A stretch of DNA of 64,000 nt, taken from positions 32,090,519-32,154,518 of the forward strand of contig NC_088866.1 of the NCBI RefSeq assembly GCF_032884065.1, in the 5' to 3' direction. Under the pieces are notes generated by a model that worked only from the letters and a program-made list of their open reading frames with translations, had not been told where the DNA came from and did no database searches. Positions within the stretch are counted from its first letter, which is position 1. Every line of letters begins with the position of its first letter. Both the position numbers and the translations under genes were made by a program. Positions 56,082-64,000 of the stretch are shown piece after piece. This DNA comes from Artemia franciscana. Lineage: Eukaryota; Arthropoda; Branchiopoda; Anostraca; Artemiidae.

Positions 56082-58059
56082 TTAGTTGAAAATTTCTTTA
56101 AGTATTTCTAGATAATTCTTTTGATATTTATTTAAAAGTTCGTTATAATAAAAACTAAATTTTTTAAATTGCCAAGTTAATTTATTTGCAGAAAAACCTC
56201 TTGATATCAATTTTTGGCTTAAGATTTTACATCTATTTTTAAAATCAATATAATTACTACAAATCCTTGCATAACGAAGTAACTGTGAGAAAAACGCTGA
56301 ATATGTGATATTTGAGTGTATATTACTTTCAGGGAATGGGAAACTAATCACTTCAAAATCAAAATCATCCGTTTTATTATACATTTTAAAACTTAATTTA
56401 TTATTATCACAAATATTAATATTTAAATCTAAGAAATGACCTTCATGACCAGCGCCATGAACAGGTTCAAGAATAAGCTCTGATGGATATATATTTTTAG
56501 AAATATCAATGAAATCCTTACAATTTAAGACTAAAATATCATCTAAATATCTTTTATTATTTGACAAAACATGTTTTAAATTAATTGGATTATTCTTATC
56601 CATCATATATTTATATTCTAGTTGACTTAAAAACAAGTCAGCTATAAATGGGCTGGGATTCCCATGGGAATTCCCATAATTTGCTTGTACAAATCACCAC
56701 CAAATCTGATATAAATATTGTATAAAACAAATTCTAATAACTCAAAAATCATATCCAAGCTGTAAGATCTCAAGTTAACTGTAGTATTAAAGCAATTTGT
56801 CCATATAGCTTTTTTATTATAAGTGCCTATTTTTAAGAACCTTTTACTAGATAAGAGGAAAGATTTCTTGATAATAGTTTTTAAATTATAAAACACTACA
56901 TTATGTGATATTCTTATCCATCATATATTTATATTCTAGTTGACTTAAAAACAAGTCAGCTATAAATGGGCTGGGATTCCCATGGGAATTCCCATAATTT
57001 GCTTGTACAAATCACCACCAAATCTGATATAAATATTGTATAAAACAAATTCTAATAACTCAAAAATCATATCCAAGCTGTAAGATCTCAAGTTAACTGT
57101 AGTATTAAAGCAATTTGTCCATATAGCTTTTTTATTATAAGTGCCTATTTTTAAGAACCTTTTACTAGATAAGAGGAAAGATTTCTTGATAATAGTTTTT
57201 AAATTATAAAACACTACATTATGTGATAAATTAGTATACATTTGTCGCAAAATCGAAAGACTCAATTCTTTTAGCTGAAACCATTGTTAAAGAATCTATC
57301 ACCTGCAGTGAATTATTAACACTCCAATATGGATTAAAATTCAAAAATTTTTTAATACCAGAACAATAGGTTTTAAGTTTATTTACAATTTCCTTTAAAA
57401 TTAAAGAGAGGTCAGTAGCAGCAATGCGGGTTGGACATTTAGCTGCTCCAGCAATAAACCGTGGTTTAGGGGGATTCTTATGAAATTTTACAGTCCAATA
57501 TAGGAAAGGGAACTTTTTATCATTGTCATTTATTTTAATATTAAAATTTTTAAAAAGTATTTCATCAGTCTTTTCAATTAAATTCTCATCCTCTATATTT
57601 ACCTTTTCGTAACATTAGTTGTGCATAACTCCCTTTTTAAGATATCACAATACAGCTTCTGACAAATTATGGCAAAATTATTATTAGCTTTATCCACTGG
57701 CACAATTACAAATTCATTCTTTAGATTAGCAATTGCTTGTTTAATCTTCGCATTATAAAATAATGATTTAGTGTTACTATTTTTGAAATTAGAATATATT
57801 TTATTTCTTATTCTACTAATAATTAAATTCTTTCAACTTTGAAAACTCTCTTTATTTTTATTCTCTTTCTTACACCACTTATCAATAAATAAATCAAAAT
57901 CATCAGAAAGACGGAAATTAGCCCCTTTATTCATTATAATTTGAAGCTCATCTTGCTTTATTATTGACAAGTCCCCTGTTATAACATGTTTGTAAGTAGG
58001 ATTTACAAATGGGCCAAGTTGCTTACAATTACAAACCTATTTCCAATTTATATCACTAT
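56082..58059 (-). pseudogene. Reverse transcriptase region of the Penelope-like element
   Basis: Successive minus-strand pieces contain FVIVPVDKANNNFAIIC (RT motif 1 region), FLYWTVKFHKNPPKPRFI, the motif A region FDFAT/MYTNLSH split by a frameshift near 57240, KQIMGIPMGIPA, and RYLDDILVLN, the catalytic DD motif, followed by IYPSELILEP and GHFLDLNINI. Breaks seen: a frameshift at a T9 run (58064-58072), an in-frame TAG at 58037-58039, an in-frame TGA at 57833-57835, frameshifts near 57610, 57240 and 56650, and a 318-bp duplication. Not functional as it stands. Confidence 0.9.
56591..57226. repeat. Tandem duplication, 318-bp unit, in the reverse transcriptase
   Basis: 56591-56908 and 56909-57226 look base-for-base the same. 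318 is a multiple of three (106 codons), so the frame is kept, but RT motifs from SHNVVFYN to GIPMGIPA appear twice. Junctions share 'ATTCTTATCC/GATA' microhomology. The identity suggests a very recent event or an assembly artefact. Confidence 0.92.
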
Positions 58060-58988
58060 CTAATTTTTTTTTAGTATTAAATTATAATTAAAAATAATTT
58101 GCCTAATAGTTTTTGAAAATTTATAAGTTAAAACTGGACTATCATTATAATTCAAAAAACTAGGAAGGGCCTGTTTCACATGCCGCTGATTTAAAATTTC
58201 TGGTAAATTAATATCTTCAATCTGCTTACAAGTAAAATTAATAGGTAAATATAATCTGTTATCCTTATTACTAATCTTATCGAACTTTTTCTTTTTTGAA
58301 ATAAATTTCGTTTTAGTTAGAATGCAAATTGTATCACATATTACTTTAAAATTATAATCAAGAGCTGTATTATTCTTAGCAATCCAGAAAAGTTTGATTA
58401 AATTCCTCTTGGATAAATTATTTAGACATTTTATTACAGAAATCATACCCCTATATTCAAGTAGCTGGCATAGATCTATAGAAAGCATATGTACATCTAA
58501 TTCATTTTTTCTATTATTTTTCCTATGTCCTCTCGATCGTTTTTTACGTTTAGTAGGACAAGTAAAAGAAGGATGGTCCATAAAACCATCAATACATTTA
58601 ACAACAACATGAGACATGTCACCATATTTTGCTACACGATCATTTAGCCCAAAAGGATAAGCTGTACCAAGAGTATGGATCCAGAAATCCTCCTGTTTAC
58701 GTAGTCTATTATTCTTCTCTTCTTTATTTAAATTTTCTAATTCAAAATTTTCTAAAATTGTGACAATTATATCTGATATGGAACATTTACCATTATTACA
58801 ATGTTGAACTAGATAGTTATTAGTTTTTTCATTATTAACTGTTGTCTTATGTCCAGAAAATCTTTTATATATATTATTAGTGGTTTCCCCCACATATTGT
58901 AGGCAGCATTTATTACATTCTAATAGGTAAATTACATTGGTTGTTCTACAATTAACATTACCACGTAACTTGCATGCAAAATTTTTAT
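58060..58988 (-). CDS. GIY-YIG endonuclease and linker of the Penelope-like element (5' truncated)
   Basis: Open frame on the minus strand. After a Tyr/Ile stretch encoded by (TA)n come [12 protein letters not shown], then [20 protein letters not shown], the GIY-YIG core (VIYLLEC...QYVGET), RFSGHK with the catalytic-region His, and [20 protein letters not shown], a typical PLE endonuclease end with Glu. Cys residues before and inside the core, with His after it, fit the zinc-finger arrangement described for Naiad elements. The basic [15 protein letters not shown] follows. No genuine start codon; the N-terminus is lost at the microsatellite. Confidence 0.88.
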
Positions 58989-59680
<692 letters not shown>

Positions 59681-60329
59681 TATACTTATGCTGTGTTACT
59701 ATCACAGCTTAGACACCAATACAGTTATAAAAACTCCTATCTAACCCATGAGAAGCTTTTGCTACAGAGCTCTGAACTTGGCGCCTCCGCCAAGCTCACG
59801 CTCCGAAGCGTAGATCCAACTACAACACCATAGGTGGGAACAGAATTTTCTTTTGTTGCATACACAGCTTAGATACCAATACCAGTTTCCTGTAGATACC
59901 AATTACCAATTAGATACCAATTACCAATTAGATACCAGTTTCCTGTCTCCAGTCGCTAGCATCGCAACCGTGCAATGTGTCCCAAAAATAAATCGAGTTT
60001 TGATAACGGTATTGGTATCTAAGCTGTGTTGCCTATTAGGAACGTCCATATCCCCAGTGTCGAAAGTTTGCTTGGGCTACAATTTTCAAAAAAATTAATT
60101 TTTAAATTGTAGGATAATCCAGTATTTTTGAGATTCAAATATATTAAAATAGTAGGTACAGCACAGCTATATGCAAATTTTGAGACAAATCAGAAGAAAT
60201 TAAGGGGTCATAATAAGCTTCTCACAGTCGGTCAGAAGCTTTTAGGCTATAGGCCTGCTATCCCTTAAAAAAAAAAAATCACCGCCATATGCGTCATCAG
60301 TGGCTCTGGAAGGTCTTTATACTTATTAA
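59681..60329. other. No gene; short tandem 'agataccaattaccaatt' repeats
   Basis: Contains 'tagataccaattaccaat' repeated at 59896-59935. Related 'cagcttagataccaata' phrases lie at 59706 and 59870. A GC-rich 'ggcgcctccgccaagctcacgctccgaagcg' segment is at 59778-59808. No coding family is recognised. Confidence 0.45.
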
Positions 60330-62819
60330 ATAAAACAAGAGCTAAGAGCTCATATGGCACTTGTGACGAGGCGAGAAGAGCTAAGAGCCAAGAGATCATA
60401 TGGTATGAGCTCTAACAAAATTCTATGAATCAATAGATTGATTTAAAAAGGGAAAATAAGAGGCTTAATGCCGGTCAGGATTTAAAATAAGAGCTCTGAG
60501 TCACGATGTCCTTCCAAATATCAAAATTCATCAAGATCCGATCACCCACTCGTAAGTTATATATACCTAATTTTTTCTAATTTTTCCTCTCCCTTTAGCC
60601 CCAGATGGTCGAATCTGGGAAAACGACTTTATCGAGTCAAATTGTTCCGCTCCCTGACACGCCTACCAATTTTAATCGTCCTAGAACGTCCAGAAGCACC
60701 AAACTCGCCGAACCACCGAACCCCTCCCCCCAACTCCCCCAAAGAGAGCGATTCTCTTTGGAGAACGATTCTGTCAATCACGTATCAAGGACATTTGTTT
60801 ATTCTATCCACCAAGCTTCATCCCGATTGCTCCACTCCAAGTGTTTTTCCAAGATTTCCCCCTCCAACTCCCCCCAATGTCAAAAGATCTGGTTGGGATT
60901 CCTGATCTGAGACATGAATTCCTTCTAAAAATCAAATTTCATTAAGATCCGATCATCTATTCATGAGATAAAAATACTCCAATTTTCACGTTTTCCAAAA
61001 ATTCCGGTTTCCCCCTCCAACTCCCCCCAATGTCACAGGATCTGATAGGAATTTAAAATTAGAACTTTAAAGCACAAGATCCTTCTAAATATCAAATTTC
61101 ATTATGATTTGGTCAAATTTTCGAAAGTTACAAATACCTCAATTTTCAAAATTACCCCCCCCCAAATTCCACCAAAGAGAGCAGATCCGGTCCGGTTATG
61201 TGAGTCACGTATCTTAGATAGGTTTCTATTCTTCCCATATAGTTTTATTCTGATCTCACTGCTTTAAGTATTTTCTAAGATTTCCGGTCCCCCCCCCCCC
61301 AACTGCCCCCCACCCAATTACGCTTGATCCGGTTGAGATTTAAAATAAGAGGTCTGAGTTACGAGGTCCTTCTAAATATGAAGTTTCATGAAGATCCGAT
61401 CACTCCTTCGTAAGTTAAAAATACGTAATTTTTTCTCATTTTTCAGAATTAGCCCCCCCCCCAATAGAGCGGATCCCTTCCAATTATGTAAATCTTCTGC
61501 TCTTATTTTTCCCACCAAGTTTCATCCTGATCCCTCCAATCTAAGCGTTTTCCATGATTTTAGGTTCCCCACCCCAAACTTCCCCCAATGTCATCAGATC
61601 CATCAGGATTTAAAATAAGAGCTTTGAGACACGATATCCTTCTAAATATCAAATTTCATTGAGATCCCATTACCCGTTCGTAAGTTAAAAATACCTCTTT
61701 TTTCTATTTTTTCAGAATTAACCCCTCCCCCAACTACCCCAAAGAGAGCTGATCCGTTCCGGTTATGTCAATCATGTATCTAGGACTTGTGCTTAGTTTT
61801 ACCACCAAGTTTCATCCTGATCCCTCCACTCTAAGTGTTTTCAAAGTTTTAGGTTTCCCCCTCCCAACTCCCGACCCCCAATGTCACCAGATCCGGTCGG
61901 GTTTAAAATAAGAGCTCTGAGACACGATATCCTTCTAAATATCAAATTTCATTGAGATCCGATCACCCATTCGTAAGTTAAAAATACCTCATTTTTTTAA
62001 TTTTTCCGAATTAACTGGCCCCCCACTCCCCCCTTTATTCTAATTTTTCAGAATTACACCCCCCCCAACTACCCCAAAGAGAGCGGATCCGTTCCGGTTA
62101 TGTCAATCATGTATCTAGGACTTGTGCTTAATATTCCCACCAAGTTTCATCCCGATCCCTCCACTCTAAGTTTTTCCAAGTTTGAGGTTTCCCCCTCCCA
62201 ACTCCCCCCCAATGTCACCAGATCTGGTCGGGATTAATATCAAATATCAAATTTCATATCAAATATCAAATTCATTGAGATCCGATCACCCGTTTGTAAG
62301 TTAAAAATACCTCATTTTTTCTAATTTTTCAGAATTACCCCCCCCCCCCCCAACTACCCCAAAGAGAGCGGATCTGTTCCGGTTATGTCAATCATGTATC
62401 TAGGACTTGTGCTTAATATTCCCACCAAGTTTCATCCCGATCCCTCCACTCTAAGTTTTTCCAAGTTTGAGGTTTCCCCATCCCAACTCCCCCCAATGTC
62501 ACCAGATCTGGTCAGGATTAAAATAAGAGCTCTAAGACACCATATCCTTCTAAATTTCAACTTTAGAGATCCGATCACCCGTTCGTAAGTTAAAAATACC
62601 TCATTTTTAAATTTTTCCGAATTAACTGGCCCCCCATCCCCCCCCCCAGATGGTCAAATTAGGAAAACGACTTTTCTAATTTAAGCTGGTCCCGTCCCTG
62701 ATACGCCTGCCAAATTTCATCGTCCTAGCTTACCTGGAAGTGCCTAAAGTAGCAAAAACGGGACCGACAGACAGAATTGGCGATTGCTATATGTCATTTG
62801 GTTAATACCAAGTGCCATA
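60330..62819 (+). mobile_element. Family Z repeat, copy Z4 (complete)
   Basis: Same order and nearly the same length as Z1, from the leader ACAAGAGCTAAGAGCTCATA through eight to nine units to the hairpin end. The inverted 11-mers are TATGGCACTTG (60353-60363) and CAAGTGCCATA (62809-62819). The variant base differs from Z1 but matches between both ends of this copy. Confidence 0.88.
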
Positions 62820-62821
62820 AA

Positions 62822-63106
62822 AAAAACAAGTTTTTCTTTACGGGAAAGTAAGGAGCGGCATTAAAACTTAAAACGAACAGAAATTACTTCGTATATGAAA
62901 GGGGCTGATTCCTCATCAACGCCCCGCTCTTTACGCTAAAGCGTTTAACTGTTTTAAAAAGTAGAGTTAAGAGAAAGATTCAAATTTTAGCGTAAAGATA
63001 GGGGCGTTGATGAGGAAGCAGCCCCTTTCATATACGAAGTAATTTCTGTTCGCTTTAAGTTTTAATGTTGCTCCTTACTTTCCGTTAAAAAAACTTCTTT
63101 TTATAG
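62822..63106. repeat. Solo foldback (W-type head) between Z4 and Z5
   Basis: Arms of about 125 bp ('gtaaggagcggcattaaaac'...'cctcatcaacgccccgctc' and mirror) like the heads of W2 and W3, but without a W body. It forms the centre of a larger inverted repeat. Confidence 0.9.
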
Positions 63107-63107
63107 C

Positions 63108-64000
63108 ATTTGGTATTAACCAAGTGACATATAGCGATCGCAAATTCTGTCGGTCTGTCGGTCCCGGTTTTGCTACTTTAGGCACTTCCAGGTAAGCTAG
63201 GACAATGAAATTTGGCAGACCTATCAGGTACCGGACCAGATTAAATTATAAATAGCCTTTTTCCCTATTTGACCATCTGCGGGGAAGTGGGGACCGGTTA
63301 ATTTGGAAAAAAATAGAAAAAATGAAGTATTTTTAACTTACGAAGGGGTGATGGGATCTCAATGATATTCGATGTTTAGAAGGATGTCATGCCTCAGAGC
63401 TCTTATTTTAAATCCCGACCAGATCCGGTGATATTGGGGAATTGGAGGGGGGAACCTGAAATCTTGGAAAACGCTTAGATTGGAGGGACCGGAATGAAAC
63501 TTGGTGGGAAAAATAAGTAGAAATCATAGTTACGTGGTTGACATAACCGGATCAGATCTGCTCTGTTTGGGGGAGTTGGGGGGAGGGTTAACTCTGAAAA
63601 ATTAGAAAAAAATGAAGTATTTTTAACTTACGAAGCAGTGATCGGATCTTAGTGAAATTTCATATTTAGAAGGACCTCATAACTGAGATCTCTTACTTTA
63701 AATCCCAACCGGATCCAGAGTCATTAAGGGGGGAGTTGGGGGGAGGGCGGAAATCTTGGAAAACACTTCAAGCGGAGAGATCAGGATGAAACTTGGTGGG
63801 AAGAATAAAAACAAGTCCAAAATACGTGAATGACGTGACCGGAACGGATCCGCTCTGGATCCAGTGACATATGGGGAAGGGGGAACCTAAAATCTTGGAA
63901 AACGCTTAGAGTGAGGGATCGGGATGAAAATTGGTGAGAAAAATAAGCAGACGTCCTAGATACGTGACAGACATAACAGGACTGGATCCACCCTCTTTGG
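63108..64000 (-). mobile_element. Family Z repeat, copy Z5 (runs off the window)
   Basis: Begins with the hairpin terminus in inverted orientation (GCATTTGGTATTAACCAAGT) and continues through 'tgccaaatttcat' and three Z units to the window end. With Z4 it makes inverted arms of at least 0.9 kb around the solo foldback. Confidence 0.88.

Larger units (their letters stand above)
55365..58988 (-). mobile_element. Penelope-like retroelement with permuted domain order (Naiad/Chlamys type), decayed
   Basis: Minus-strand element bounded on both sides by (TA)n. In transcript order it carries a GIY-YIG endonuclease with Cys/His cluster (58990-58600), a linker (to 58060), a reverse transcriptase (about 57990-56082) and a 717-bp non-coding 3' region (56081-55365). 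Classical Penelope elements have the endonuclease after the reverse transcriptase; the reverse order is the mark of the Naiad/Chlamys branch. The coding region is broken by frameshifts and stops, and the 5' end is missing. Confidence 0.85.

Overview
The window is eukaryotic, animal-type genomic DNA. It is AT-rich and intron-rich, packed with transposable elements, and holds two interrupted single-copy genes. The element content (an RC/Helitron transposon, a Penelope-like retroelement, a CR1/Jockey-type LINE) and the two gene families fit an arthropod. A crustacean such as a brine shrimp is my best guess, but this rests on general impression and not on a diagnostic sequence.

Host genes. (1) The left quarter carries part of the mitochondrial ribosomal protein gene MRPL19 (bL19m) on the minus strand. 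Three exons are clear (15390-15602, 5782-5916, 234-421), with matching splice phases. The C-terminal end lies beyond position 1, and a first exon is only tentatively placed near 25815-25911. (2) From 34432 rightward on the plus strand are five exons of an SLC16 transporter of the MCT8/MCT10 type (34432-34612, 38593-38744, 43101-43313, 49906-50094, 51487-51627). They join in frame to 292 residues covering transmembrane segments 1-8. The last four segments were not found here. The two genes are arranged head to head.

Mobile and repeated DNA fills almost everything else. 5971-11625 is a complete Helitron with canonical ends and an open 1654-residue RepHel protein, inserted in a (TA)n tract inside an MRPL19 intron. 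Two non-autonomous relatives lie at 35076-36649 and 59117-about 59540, also in (TA)n tracts. 55365-58988 is a decayed Penelope-like element whose GIY-YIG endonuclease is encoded upstream of the reverse transcriptase, the permuted order known from Naiad/Chlamys elements. A 3'-end fragment of the same family sits at 11689-12252. A decayed LINE occupies about 19880-22980.

Three non-coding families recur. Family Z (2.46 kb, about 290-bp internal tandem units, matched inverted ends) is at 432-2911, 17890-19251, 23010-24890, 60330-62819 and 63108-64000. Family W (1.5-1.7 kb, foldback head and hairpin tail) is at 32560-34165, 37002-38467, 47171-48890 and 53568-55305. A short MITE-like family of about 180 bp has three copies in or next to the transporter gene.

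Large inverted repeats are frequent (17890-24890, 30330-31140, 43655-44575, 62100-64000). No CRISPR array, rRNA gene or bacterial-type operon was seen.
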